Assembly: GCF_040126305.1 (NCBI RefSeq)
Contig: NZ_CP149511.1
Coordinates: forward strand, 868,001 to 932,000
From: Pararhizobium sp. A13
Lineage (GTDB): Bacteria; Pseudomonadota; Alphaproteobacteria; Rhizobiales; Rhizobiaceae
Length of the DNA stretch: 64,000 bases
Direction of reading: 5' to 3'
Below the pieces are notes generated by a model. It ran no database searches, had not been told where the DNA came from, and worked only from the letters and a program-made list of their open reading frames with translations. Below, piece by piece: positions 35,682-43,825 of the stretch (position 1 is its first letter; each line of letters opens with the position of its first letter). Both the position numbers and the translations under genes were made by a program.

Positions 35682-36671
35682 ATGAAATCCCCGGATGCCA
35701 GCACCCCTGTCGAGCGGCTGAAAATTGGCTTTGTTCTCGCGAAATCCTTCACTCTCTCTGCGTTTGCACTGTTTGTAGACACGCTGCGCCTTGCCAGTGA
35801 CGAATTCGACAGGTCGGGCCGCGTTCTCGCCGATTGGGAGGTGCTCGGCAGTACGCGGCATCTCATAACATCGAGCTGCGGTGTCAAAGTCGCACCGACG
35901 TCGGATTTTGTCGACCCGAGCCAGTTTCACTACATTGTGGTGGTCGGCGGCCTGCTGAACAACGAGTTTTCGATCGATCTCGACACAGCAACCTTCTTAA
36001 AGAAGGCAGCCTCAAAAAACGTAAAGCTGATCGGGGTATGCACCGGCTCTTTCATCCTTGCCGAAATCGGTCTCATGCGGGAGCACCGGACATGCGTTAG
36101 CTGGCTTCATTACAACGCGTTTCGCGAGCGCTTCCCCGACCATCAAGTTCGGTCTGACAGGATATTCAATCTCGACAGAACAAGAGGTTCGTGCGCGGGG
36201 GGAAGCAGCGCTGCGGACATGGCGGCTTCGATCGTGCGACGTCACATCAGCAAGGAGGCCGAGCGGAATGCTCTTGAGGTTCTGCATATAGAAAAGGCGC
36301 GCACCGCCCTCGCGATTCAAACTCGCAAGCCCCTATCGATCGAATGCAAGGATCCCAGAATTAGAGCCGTGCTGATCATGATGGAGCAGCATATCGAGGG
36401 AACTGTTCCTATCCACGAGCTCGCGGCATCGGTTGGTCTTTCCAGGAGACAACTCGAGCGCCTCTTCATGGGTGAAACCAAAAGCTCTCCTGCTCTGGTT
36501 TATCGACGTGTGCGGATGGAGCGGGCAAAGCAACTGCTCATCAGAACCAAATCATCGTTGATTGAAATTGCCCTCGAAGTTGGCTTCGAGAATGCGTCGC
36601 ACTTCTCTCGGGCCTTTTCGCAAACATTCGGACAAAGCCCCACGAAACTTCGCGCCGCCGAATTGAATTGA
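35682..36671 (+). CDS. GlxA/CdhR-type AraC-family regulator
   Basis: A 329-residue regulator with an N-terminal DJ-1/PfpI (class I glutamine amidotransferase-like) domain (about 12-185; IGVCTGSFILAEIGLM and SCAGGSSAADMAASIV). The C-terminal AraC DNA-binding domain covers about 225-325 (IHELAASVGLSRRQLERLFMGETKSSPALVYRRVRMERAKQLL, then EVGFENASHFSRAFSQTFGQSPT). This architecture is that of GbdR/CdhR-like activators of betaine and carnitine catabolism, which suits the betaine-type transporter upstream. It follows the proline-racemase gene by 23 bases and may belong to the same transcript. Confidence 0.9.
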   Translation: MKSPDASTPVERLKIGFVLAKSFTLSAFALFVDTLRLASDEFDRSGRVLADWEVLGSTRHLITSSCGVKVAPTSDFVDPSQFHYIVVVGGLLNNEFSIDLDTATFLKKAASKNVKLIGVCTGSFILAEIGLMREHRTCVSWLHYNAFRERFPDHQVRSDRIFNLDRTRGSCAGGSSAADMAASIVRRHISKEAERNALEVLHIEKARTALAIQTRKPLSIECKDPRIRAVLIMMEQHIEGTVPIHELAASVGLSRRQLERLFMGETKSSPALVYRRVRMERAKQLLIRTKSSLIEIALEVGFENASHFSRAFSQTFGQSPTKLRAAELN

Positions 36672-37098
36672 ATCGAATTTGCTGCTTTTAGAGGACCCTG
36701 ATCGAGGACGCACGTTATTCCCTCAGTCAGATTTGTTATGTCTTCCGGCAGAGGAACGCGAGCTCAGCTCCGTGCACTCCTCGATACGGCTCTTAAGAAA
36801 GCGCCTCTTCGCCGGACCGGCCGTTTTTTTGCGACACTCCCTCAAAATCGAAGCCCAACCCGGATAACCCGTTCATATCAAGTCGGCGGCCAAGAAGAGG
36901 TTGAAATTCAGACGCACCGAGGAACAAGCCGCTGCCGTGGATGCATTCCTGAAGGGCAGTCCCTGAAGATCAATGCCTTTGCTGGAAGGGGAACAACATC
37001 GACCCTACAGCTCTTCGTCTTGCATACCTTCGTCCACGTCGCAGCGAAGCGCCGGCATCTCCGGTTTAGTGTATTTCGGTCACCTTGGAATCCCGATT
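36672..37098. other. Intergenic stretch, nothing recognised
   Basis: Downstream of the GlxA-type regulator and of the convergent small membrane protein gene. A plus-strand frame (36738-37145) has no family features and runs over the small gene's antisense strand. I see no clear terminator. Confidence 0.4.
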
Positions 37099-37263
37099 TT
37101 AACCGGCAAACCTTTCCATATCGAAGCCACCAGTTGCTGGCGTGATGTTCAGGCGATCTGTCTTAACCAGACTTGCGTCCTCATGGCGGGTATTGGTTAG
37201 CATCACGGTGACGCCGACGGCCATAGCAAAGCCGAATGCAAGATATAATGTCTTCCACAGCAT
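37099..37263 (-). CDS. Small single-span membrane protein
   Basis: A 54-residue protein beginning MLWKTLYLAFGFAMAVGVTVML: one hydrophobic helix, then a polar tail ending TGGFDMERFAG. The ATG at 37263 is preceded by AGGAG at an eight-base spacing, a strong ribosome site. Similar short proteins with one N-terminal helix are frequent in rhizobia; the function is unknown. It lies downstream of the Hint-domain gene's end on the same strand. Confidence 0.65.
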   Translation of the reverse strand: MLWKTLYLAFGFAMAVGVTVMLTNTRHEDASLVKTDRLNITPATGGFDMERFAG

Positions 37264-37336
37264 CGAAAGAACTCCTGTTAACTACGCTTTTGAATATAAG
37301 ATCCGATTAAGAATTCCGTACCTAAATCGCCAGTTT

Positions 37337-38152
37337 TCAGCTAACCAGTTGCCCGGCCCGTGTCGCAATTCGCTCGAAGGTGTCACGAACTGGTTCGCGC
37401 ATCTGAAAAGCGCGACGTAGCGGAGAGGGTAGCAGCGCCTTCAAATGCTCCCGGCCAGAGTCCAGGCTCACGATTGGCGCGCAAGGCGTCATCGCCGTAT
37501 GCGAAGCAAAGGGATAGAGACGCGCAAATTCAGCGAAGTTCGTGAAATCCTCGTGGTTGCGGTCCTGGAGCAAGAATGTTTCGGCGGGAGCGCCTTCGGC
37601 CAGAATCACATCGTGGCTATCAAGTACGATGTGGAAATATTCGATCGTCTCGGTGTCTGCCGGAAGGACATGCGCGATCGAAATTCCATTGACCAGATCC
37701 TTTGCCCTGATGAGAACGCCGCCGATGAAAAGAGCGTGACCGGGCGAGATATAGAGGTCCCTGTGGGGGGTCCGCTCATCGAGCGCGTGTTGTGCAACCC
37801 GGATCGGTATCACGCTGTTCCACGCCTGGCCGCCGCGTTTGTAGACACTGTGGCCGATCCATTTGACCGCCCTGGCTTCGCCGCGTACCGTCTCAACGAG
37901 ATCGCCGGGCCGAAGATCCTCAATGCAGACCTCGCCCGTCGGAGTCTTGATGGATGTGCCTCGCAGAAAGCACATCGGGCTACCCCCGGACTGGCCATGC
38001 CCCCCGGAGTTGCCTCCGGGCTTGCCGTCATGTTTCCACCACTTCTTTCCCTTGGCCTGGGCGACCAACGGAAACATTGCCGCCGCCGCACCAACCAGCC
38101 CGACAAAATGCCGCCGCGCGCGATTGTGCAGATTTGGTTCGTTGCCTGGCAT
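37337..38152 (-). CDS. Hint-domain (Hedgehog/intein-type) exported protein
   Basis: A 271-residue protein with an N-terminal twin-arginine-like signal (RARRHFVGLVGAAAAMFPLVAQA), a Gly/Lys/His-rich linker, then a Hint domain. The domain opens at about residue 61 with MCFLRGTSIKTPTGEVCIEDLRPGDLVETVRGEARAVKWIGH and continues HALFIGGVLIRAKDLVNG, ETIEYFHIVLDSHDVILAEGAPAETFL. This matches the alphaproteobacterial Hint_2 family, which has the autoproteolysis cysteine (CFLRGT) but usually no downstream extein. What it processes is unknown. Confidence 0.85.
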   Translation of the reverse strand: MPGNEPNLHNRARRHFVGLVGAAAAMFPLVAQAKGKKWWKHDGKPGGNSGGHGQSGGSPMCFLRGTSIKTPTGEVCIEDLRPGDLVETVRGEARAVKWIGHSVYKRGGQAWNSVIPIRVAQHALDERTPHRDLYISPGHALFIGGVLIRAKDLVNGISIAHVLPADTETIEYFHIVLDSHDVILAEGAPAETFLLQDRNHEDFTNFAEFARLYPFASHTAMTPCAPIVSLDSGREHLKALLPSPLRRAFQMREPVRDTFERIATRAGQLVS

Positions 38153-38446
38153 CGTCCTCTCCTCATCGGTTTTGCGCCGGTGAACACGCAGGGCCTCGAT
38201 TTTGCATCAGGTGCGACTGTCAGGATATCGCCCTTTTCGTGCAAGCTCGGTAACTCTCGCGGATAGCTGGGGCGCGCAGCCTGCGGAATGACGCATTCCT
38301 TTGATGGAGGGCTTCTACCAATGGAAGTAGACCGTACCTCGCTACGCGCCTGGGGAGGTGCCAGGAGGCAAGCGGACACGATCAGCGCTTCCTTCTCAGC
38401 TGGTGACTACCCTGTGCTGATCCCCTCCGATCATCATCGCGTCGGA

Positions 38447-38803
38447 TCAAACAGCATCAGGTGGGGCGAAGAAGCAATTCATATGGTCTTCGGTTGGATA
38501 AAGACAAATGTGATAGTTTTCATCGCCGGAGGGAATCTCGTCTCCATAGGGGACAAAAAATGCGTGGTATCTGGTCGCGAGATGATGGTCTCCAGGATGA
38601 ATGAAAACGGAAAATCCGTGCGTGGCACGGGTTACGTCAGAGCTCGGTATCGCTTCGCAATGTCCACCCGCGTCACTGGCTTTGCAGCATGCGGGCGGGT
38701 AGACCCAACCGCTGCTGGCCTGGTGAGCATCGCTCTTGACGGTGAAGCCGACCAATATGGCTGCGCAGAGGATTGCCGGCGCCGTCAACGTTGTGAAAGG
38801 CAT
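38447..38803 (-). CDS. Secreted small hypothetical protein
   Basis: A 118-residue protein with a signal peptide (MPFTTLTAPAILCAAILVGFTVKSDAHQ) and a mature domain with several cysteines and histidines (GWVYPPACCKASDAGGHCEAI, then HGFSVFIHPGDHHLATRYHAFFVPYGDEIPSGDENYHICLYP). A conserved-type exported protein of rhizobia with unknown function. GGAGCAGTCAG precedes the ATG at 38803. A longer frame to 39262 is not supported. Confidence 0.7.
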   Translation of the reverse strand: MPFTTLTAPAILCAAILVGFTVKSDAHQASSGWVYPPACCKASDAGGHCEAIPSSDVTRATHGFSVFIHPGDHHLATRYHAFFVPYGDEIPSGDENYHICLYPTEDHMNCFFAPPDAV

Positions 38804-39304
38804 CTGACTGCTCCGATTGACATCTCGCCTGAACAAATGAATTCTGCGCTGATTGTTCTGCGATAGAGGCGAGGCCCGCGCCGCGGTGACAGCCCGGGCC
38901 TCTTGTCGCCTCTTCCAGCGATGATGGCGGCGACTTGTAGAGGCTCTGTGAGGGGCTCGACAAAAACCTCCAGCCGATCGAAAGGAGGTTGCGGCTCTGA
39001 CCGGCGATTGTATTTTAGCAAGTTGAAATATATGCACAATATCAAGAGCTATCATCATGATGACGGTTCGCGAGCGAACGACGTTTGACGTCATGCACGC
39101 CACTCTACGCCTGCCGTGTAGGAGAAAGGTGCTCGTTGGTGTCCGGGCCATCCAAAAGGTGCACGCTGGCCTAACATGGCATACAACGAGATCATCAATC
39201 CGGATGGGCCCTTCGATGGTCGGCGCCGTCGACTTCAAGGGCTGCCCGATTTTCAACACCATAGGGACTCGCAGTCTGGTGACGACGTAGCCGCCAGCCC
39301 GAGG
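38804..39304. other. Intergenic stretch with one hairpin
   Basis: No gene recognised. At 38866-38912 nested inverted repeats (GAGGCGA/TCGCCTC outside GAGGCCCG/CGGGCCTC) could form a stable stem upstream of the secreted-protein gene. It may end transcription from the genes to the right; no T-run is obvious. Confidence 0.4.
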
Positions 39305-39571
39305 TCATTTGAAGTGGGCTAAACCCTTTCGTTTCGGCGAGACATCCATCTTCGTCCAGATCAGGGTCCATGCGTCTTTGCCGCCCTCGTTGTGCGTGTA
39401 GCGGCCGTGGCCTGCGATCTCGTTGCCTTCCGCGCCGGCAATGATCCAGTCGGGTGGCGCCTGACCAGGCATGCTTAGAATCCGCAGCACGTCTTGCATC
39501 TCCCCCAGCGTGGTGACTCTCCGGATATCCTCCCTTCCTCTGGCTTTGATCGTCCAAGCATAGTGGGTCAT
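39305..39571 (-). CDS. Small hypothetical protein
   Basis: An 88-residue protein (MTHYAWTIKARGREDIRRVTTLGEMQDVLRILSMPGQAPPDWIIAGAEGNEIAGHGRYTHNEGGKDAWTLIWTKMDV...) with a strand-rich pattern and natural composition. Its ATG overlaps the stop of the next upstream gene (ATGA), supporting real translation. No family recognised. Confidence 0.6.
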   Translation of the reverse strand: MTHYAWTIKARGREDIRRVTTLGEMQDVLRILSMPGQAPPDWIIAGAEGNEIAGHGRYTHNEGGKDAWTLIWTKMDVSPKRKGLAHFK

Positions 39572-39843
39572 GGCGCTGCCGCCGGCCAGTCGTTGGACGG
39601 GTCAGGGTCGCCGGAGGGGGCGGGATCAAGTTCTTCCATTTCGTCGGCAGGGTCGGGGTCTTCCGCGTAGGCGATCCGTAAGTCCTTCAGCACCGCCTCC
39701 ATAGCGTTGATCGTCTCGATCGTGCCCCAGCCCTTCGTGTTCGCGTCTGCGACGACCTGCTGCATGGCGCCTTCAACGGCCTCCTGGCAGGCAAGTTGAC
39801 GATCTGCGTGGCTAACCGGATGTTTTGCTGCCTCGATTTTCAT
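39568..39843 (-). CDS. Small acidic hypothetical protein
   Basis: A 91-residue protein: helical core (ADRQLACQEAVEGAMQQVVADANTKGWGTIETINAMEAVLKDLRIAYAED) and a Pro/Asp-rich acidic tail. The ATG at 39843 follows GGAGG closely, so it is preferred over an in-frame upstream ATG at 39861. It is coupled to the following gene by a four-base overlap. Rhizobial small-protein type, function unknown. Confidence 0.65.
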   Translation of the reverse strand: MKIEAAKHPVSHADRQLACQEAVEGAMQQVVADANTKGWGTIETINAMEAVLKDLRIAYAEDPDPADEMEELDPAPSGDPDPSNDWPAAAP

Positions 39844-39933
39844 TGTACCCTCCTTTCGCAATGAAACATGAGGAGAGCCTAAATTGTTCCTTGGAAGACA
39901 AGTCGGACAAGATAGGTCGGGCCGACCTCGCGG

Positions 39934-40119
39934 CTAGTTCCGCGGGTTCGACCTTCCGTCCCAATAGTCAGCGGCCAGGTGCTCCCCGCAGCGCCATTCC
40001 GTTATTCCCCGGACGCGCTCCTTCCCAAACGACCCCCATTTAATGCAGCCGGGATAGTCGCACCAGTGCTCGAATTGGACGGGCGCGGCTGGCATGGTGG
40101 CGGTTCGGTCGTCGCGCAT
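39934..40119 (-). CDS. Small zinc-finger-like hypothetical protein
   Basis: A 61-residue protein with C-x4-C ... C-x2-H pattern (WCDYPGCIKWGSFGKERVRGITEWRCGEHLAADYW), typical of short zinc-binding proteins of rhizobia. It starts 11 bases after the SRAP gene and is probably co-transcribed with it. Function unknown. Confidence 0.65.
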   Translation of the reverse strand: MRDDRTATMPAAPVQFEHWCDYPGCIKWGSFGKERVRGITEWRCGEHLAADYWDGRSNPRN

Positions 40120-40129
40120 TTCGCTATTC

Positions 40130-40858
40130 CTAAAGCAGCTCGGGCTCTTCCGGATCGATCTCTTCGATGATGTCTGGGCTGTCGTTTTTGGGCGATCCCA
40201 CGTTTCTGCCGATCTTCCACATGGTCATTAGCTCGGGCGGAAACGGTTTCATCAGGTCGTGGGGATCCTCGTCACTCGAAATCCAGTGCTCATAGCCTTC
40301 CGGGTGGAGCAGCACCGGCATGCGATCATGGATGGTCGCCATCATCTCGTTGGGCTCGCAGGTGATGATGGCAAACGACCGAATGTCTTCTCCCGTCTGC
40401 GGGTCGCGCCAATATTCCCAGATGCCGGCCAGCGCAAAGGGCGCACCCGACTTCAGGGCGATCGCGTAGGGCTGCTTGTTCTTGCCGGTGCCATAGATGT
40501 CCTTCCATTCGAAGAAACCATCGATTGGCACCAGGCAGCGGCGTGAGCGATAGGCCGCCTTGAACAGGCCGTTCGTCGAGATGGTTTCGCATCGGACGTT
40601 GATCGGCGGTGGCCGGCCACCGCCCTTGGCATCCTTCGCCCACCGCGGGATCAGACCCCATCGGGCCGAAACGAACACCGGCCCAAACAGGTCGGGATCG
40701 CGAATTACGTCCCTGATGATGATCGGATAGGTTTGCGTGGGGGCGCCGTTGTAGCGCGGGAACTGATTGGCGAGACCTTCGACGCCCTCGCTGCGGGCGA
40801 AGGAAAACGCCCGCATCAGGCCTTCAAGCGTGCTTTTGATGTAGACGCGACCGCACAT
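40130..40858 (-). CDS. SOS response-associated peptidase (SRAP, YedK/HMCES family)
   Basis: A 242-residue SRAP protein that would covalently crosslink to abasic sites in single-stranded DNA and shield them. The key residues are present: the catalytic C2 (MCGRVY), exposed after Met removal, N37 in RYNGAPTQ, E117 in DGFFEWKD and H177 in ATIHDRMPVLL. WGLIPRWA and NVRCETI are also conserved. Length is normal. It heads a run of small minus-strand genes; YedK homologues on plasmids are often associated with mobile DNA repair cassettes. Confidence 0.92.
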   Translation of the reverse strand: MCGRVYIKSTLEGLMRAFSFARSEGVEGLANQFPRYNGAPTQTYPIIIRDVIRDPDLFGPVFVSARWGLIPRWAKDAKGGGRPPPINVRCETISTNGLFKAAYRSRRCLVPIDGFFEWKDIYGTGKNKQPYAIALKSGAPFALAGIWEYWRDPQTGEDIRSFAIITCEPNEMMATIHDRMPVLLHPEGYEHWISSDEDPHDLMKPFPPELMTMWKIGRNVGSPKNDSPDIIEEIDPEEPELL

Positions 40859-40871
40859 GGCTTTCTCCCAT

Positions 40872-41582
40872 TTATGCCGACTTGGCGCGGTTTAGGTCGG
40901 TCACGGCTTTATAGCACCGTTCGACGCGACACGCCGCCTGGCGCATCGTTTCTTCCCACCCGCTGGCCGGACATTCCCGCCGCATTCTCGAGCCCGGATA
41001 ACCGAGCAACCAGAACCATTTGTCATTCTGCTGGATATTATCGATGCGAAAGATGCGGCCGATCGGCAACTCCTTGTCGAAGCCGATGAAATCATCATCC
41101 GCTTTTCCCGACCATGTGCGGTGCCATCTATAGGACGGCTGCTCGCCGGCCGGGATGACATCCCACATCTTCCATCCGTTCGAAAGAGATGCCGTGCACT
41201 GCGGCTCGCGTTCGATTTCAACCGCGGTAAAGGACTGCAGCAGGTCCAGCGTAATCTGTTGCGTCAATTTATGGCGCGCGGCTTCAGCCTCATTGGTATC
41301 GTCACTGGCGATGCGGAAAGCTTCGGCTTCGGGGAAGGCAAGAAGCAAAGCCTCAATCCGCTTTGCGACTGTGGCCGCTTCCACGGCTTTGCCGGCATCT
41401 TCGAGGACGACCTGCTGCAAGATCCTTATTGCCATCTCCCGCGCGACAAACGGCATGATCTCGAGCTTGCGCCGCTTGCCGACAGCAAAGCCAGCATAGT
41501 CACGCCGGGTCTGACGGCTCAGAAGGTTGAAATGAATGCCGACAGCCTGACGGATCGCCTCAGATGGCGGTATCTCGTACAT
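40872..41582 (-). CDS. Hypothetical protein
   Basis: A 236-residue protein (MYEIPPSEAIRQAVGIHFNLLSRQTRRDYAGFAVGKRRKLEIMPF...). The N-terminal half is helical. The C-terminal half is rich in Trp and aromatic residues (NGWKMWDVIPAGEQPSYRWHRTWSGKADDDFIGFDKELPIGRIFRI, NDKWFWLLGYPGSRMRRECPASGWEETMRQA). I recognise no domain. Its stop lies 13 bases before the SRAP start, so it may be in the same operon. Confidence 0.65.
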   Translation of the reverse strand: MYEIPPSEAIRQAVGIHFNLLSRQTRRDYAGFAVGKRRKLEIMPFVAREMAIRILQQVVLEDAGKAVEAATVAKRIEALLLAFPEAEAFRIASDDTNEAEAARHKLTQQITLDLLQSFTAVEIEREPQCTASLSNGWKMWDVIPAGEQPSYRWHRTWSGKADDDFIGFDKELPIGRIFRIDNIQQNDKWFWLLGYPGSRMRRECPASGWEETMRQAACRVERCYKAVTDLNRAKSA

Positions 41583-41588
41583 GGATGT

Positions 41589-41804
41589 TTACTCGACGTC
41601 CCGATCAAGACTTGGTGTCCAACCACGGGTAAAGCCGATGCTCATTGCACTCTGGGTTAGGGCAAGCTGCTCGCGCAGATGACGGCAGTCTTTGAGAAGC
41701 GTGCCGATCGTGGCGCGAACATCGCCTTCGTGAAACGCCAGCGCCGCGGCGATCTCATCGGCCGGCTCTAAGAATTGAGCGTCATGCACAGTAGCGCTGA
41801 TCAT
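41589..41804 (-). CDS. Small hypothetical protein
   Basis: A 71-residue helical protein (MISATVHDAQFLEPADEIAAALAFHEGDVRATIGTLLKDCRHLREQLALTQSAMSIGFTRGWTPS). The HEGD..A.I.TLL.D...LREQL......MS.GFTRGW pattern occurs in many small alphaproteobacterial proteins of unknown role. Start at 41804 or 41810. Six bases separate it from the next gene on the same strand. Confidence 0.65.
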   Translation of the reverse strand: MISATVHDAQFLEPADEIAAALAFHEGDVRATIGTLLKDCRHLREQLALTQSAMSIGFTRGWTPSLDRDVE

Positions 41805-42171
41805 AGGCACGGCTTCTCCTTTCCAGTGTCAAAGACAGTGGATATCCGGTGGACAGATGTTCAGATTGGCGGCCGCATCACCAAAGATGTTCCCATTATG
41901 TTCTCGCTTAGGCTGGAGTCAACCCCGAAGCTACATCAAATCGCGCAATCCCCCTCGTCTCCCCGCTCGATCCGATCGGGAAGCTCCCCGGTAGCGAATT
42001 GTCTCTGACTCGAACGGTTCTCAAGAACAAAAGTACCGAAATGCGTTCATGGCCCGGGCAGGATACTGACTGCCATACCGATCGCTCCCCCCGGGCTTGA
42101 GTTCACGACCTCGCAACAAGATCGGCCGCTGCACCGTAATCGCGCCGCGCGGTGACGCCCGTTGATCGGTA
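41805..42171. other. Intergenic stretch, nothing recognised
   Basis: Upstream DNA of the small-gene run on the left and downstream DNA of the Lrp gene on the right. No coding frame of natural composition was seen. Confidence 0.4.
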
Positions 42172-42609
42172 TCAAACGCTGCTGAGAAGGAGGCTGGTTT
42201 CGCTGTTCGCGACGCCGTCGATCACGCGCACTTCACGCAGAACCCGGTCGAAATCCGCAAGGCTCGCCGCCCGAATATTGGCGACAAGATCCCAGTTGCC
42301 GTTGGTCGTGTGCAAAGCAGAGATTTCCGTCAGACCGCGCAGCTTGCGGATGACCTGCGTCGTCGATTTACCGACGACCTCGATCATCATTACCGCATGC
42401 ACCGCATTGACGTCGTAATCCTCCCTCACCCGCACGGTAAAACCGAGCAACGTACCTGTCTCGATCAGGCGATCGAGCCGGTTTTGCACAGTACCGCGCG
42501 CAACGCCGAGTGCATCGGAGAGCTTCGTCAGCGAGGCGCGTCCGTCGGCTCGAAGATGGGCGATGATGCGGCGATCCAGATGGTCAGGCGAGTATTTCGC
42601 GATCTCCAT
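42172..42609 (-). CDS. Lrp/AsnC-family transcriptional regulator
   Basis: A 145-residue Lrp-type regulator. The helix-turn-helix is at residues 8-55 (HLDRRIIAHLRADGRASLTKLSDALGVARGTVQNRLDRLIETGTLLGFTV). The C-terminal RAM domain follows (AVMMIEVVGKSTTQVIRKLRGLTEISALHTTNGNWDLVANIRAASLADFDRVLREVR). The ATG at 42609 follows GGAGG. It is divergent from the ornithine cyclodeaminase gene and very probably an arginine/ornithine-responsive regulator of it. Confidence 0.92.
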   Translation of the reverse strand: MEIAKYSPDHLDRRIIAHLRADGRASLTKLSDALGVARGTVQNRLDRLIETGTLLGFTVRVREDYDVNAVHAVMMIEVVGKSTTQVIRKLRGLTEISALHTTNGNWDLVANIRAASLADFDRVLREVRVIDGVANSETSLLLSSV

Positions 42610-42641
42610 GTCATCTCCTCCGAGGTGATAATTTCGTACAA

Positions 42642-42664
42642 ATGATCTGATCATATTGCGCAAT
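42642..42664. promoter_or_regulatory. Adjacent palindromes, candidate Lrp operator
   Basis: ATGATC-T-GATCAT (42642-42654) is immediately followed by ATTGCGCAAT (42655-42664) in the divergent lrp-ocd gap. Lrp proteins bind such AT-flanked symmetrical sites as multimers. The assignment rests on position and symmetry only. Confidence 0.4.
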
Positions 42665-42753
42665 CTTATGCCGGATTTAGCACAGATTTGACCTTTCGGC
42701 CAACACGTCCGATCGCTAGCATTTCCTGATCAAGCCTATGCAGGAGGAACCCA

Positions 42754-43812
42754 ATGATGCCGTCACCCCTTCCCTCGGAAAAAGCGCTCGTACCATTCGT
42801 CAGCGTCGAGAACATGATGCGCCTCGTGCATCGCATTGGCATCGAAACCATGCTGACCGAACTCACCGACGTTATCGAGGCCGATTTCCGCCGCTGGGAG
42901 CTGTTCGACAAGACGCCGCGGGTGGCCTCCCATTCCCGCGAAGGCGTGATCGAATTGATGCCGACGTCGGATGGCGAGATCTACAGCTTCAAATATGTGA
43001 ACGGCCACCCGAAAAACATGGCGCAAGGCCTGCAGACGGTCACCGCTTTTGGCCTTCTGGCGGAAGTATCAACCGGCTATCCGGTACTTTTGACGGAAAT
43101 GACACTGCTGACAGCGCTTCGGACTGCCGCCACCTCGGCAATGGCTGCACGGCACCTCGCGCCGAAGGATGCCCGCACGATGGCTATGATCGGCAATGGC
43201 GCGCAGGCGGAGTTTCAGGCGCTCGCCATGAAAGCTGTGTGCGGCATCGACCACCTCCGGCTGTACGACATCGATCCGCTGGCGACGTCCAAAATGGTTC
43301 GCAACCTCTCCGGCTCGGGCTTGACGGTGACCACCTGTACCTCGTCCCAATCGGCGATCGAAGGCGCCGAGATCATCACCACCTGCACTGCGGACAAGCA
43401 GTATGCCACGATCCTGAGCGACAACATGGTTGGCGCCGGCGTCCACATCAATGCCATCGGCGGTGACTGCCCCGGCAAGACAGAACTGCATCGCGATATC
43501 CTGCTGCGCGCTGACACTTTTGTCGAATATCCGCCCCAGACCCGCATCGAGGGCGAGATTCAGCAGATGGATCCGGACTATCCCGTCACCGAATTCTGGC
43601 GGGTCATTACCGGTCAGGCCCCAGGCCGCCGCGATGCCAGGCAGATCACCCTCTTCGACAGCGTCGGCTTTGCGATCGAGGATTTTTCCGCCCTTCGGTA
43701 CGTCCGCGACAAACTCAAGGGAACCGGACTTTACCAGGAACTCGACATCATCGCCGATCCCGACGATCCACGCGATCTGTTTGGTATGCTGCAGCGGGCG
43801 AAGCAGGCCTAG
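42754..43812 (+). CDS. ocd: Ornithine cyclodeaminase
   Basis: A 352-residue ornithine cyclodeaminase/mu-crystallin-family enzyme, converting ornithine to proline and ammonia with NAD. Family marks are SREGVIELMPTSDGEIYSFKYVNGHPKNMAQGLQTV (substrate site), LTEMTLLTALRTAATSAMAARHLA, the NAD motif MAMIGNGAQAEFQALAM and GVHINAIGGDCPGKTELH (catalytic Asp). Length equals true OCDs and exceeds alanine-dehydrogenase-like relatives. AGGAGG precedes the ATG. The next gene can supply ornithine from citrulline. Confidence 0.93.
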   Translation: MMPSPLPSEKALVPFVSVENMMRLVHRIGIETMLTELTDVIEADFRRWELFDKTPRVASHSREGVIELMPTSDGEIYSFKYVNGHPKNMAQGLQTVTAFGLLAEVSTGYPVLLTEMTLLTALRTAATSAMAARHLAPKDARTMAMIGNGAQAEFQALAMKAVCGIDHLRLYDIDPLATSKMVRNLSGSGLTVTTCTSSQSAIEGAEIITTCTADKQYATILSDNMVGAGVHINAIGGDCPGKTELHRDILLRADTFVEYPPQTRIEGEIQQMDPDYPVTEFWRVITGQAPGRRDARQITLFDSVGFAIEDFSALRYVRDKLKGTGLYQELDIIADPDDPRDLFGMLQRAKQA

Positions 43813-43825
43813 GAGGAGCACAACG

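Noticed and set aside
38288..38866. 192-codon plus-strand frame
   Set aside because: Largely antisense to the secreted protein gene at 38447-38803, which has a signal peptide and ribosome site.
43430..43825. N-terminal extension of CtlX
   Set aside because: Out-of-frame reading of ornithine cyclodeaminase; AGGAGG precedes the ATG at 43826.
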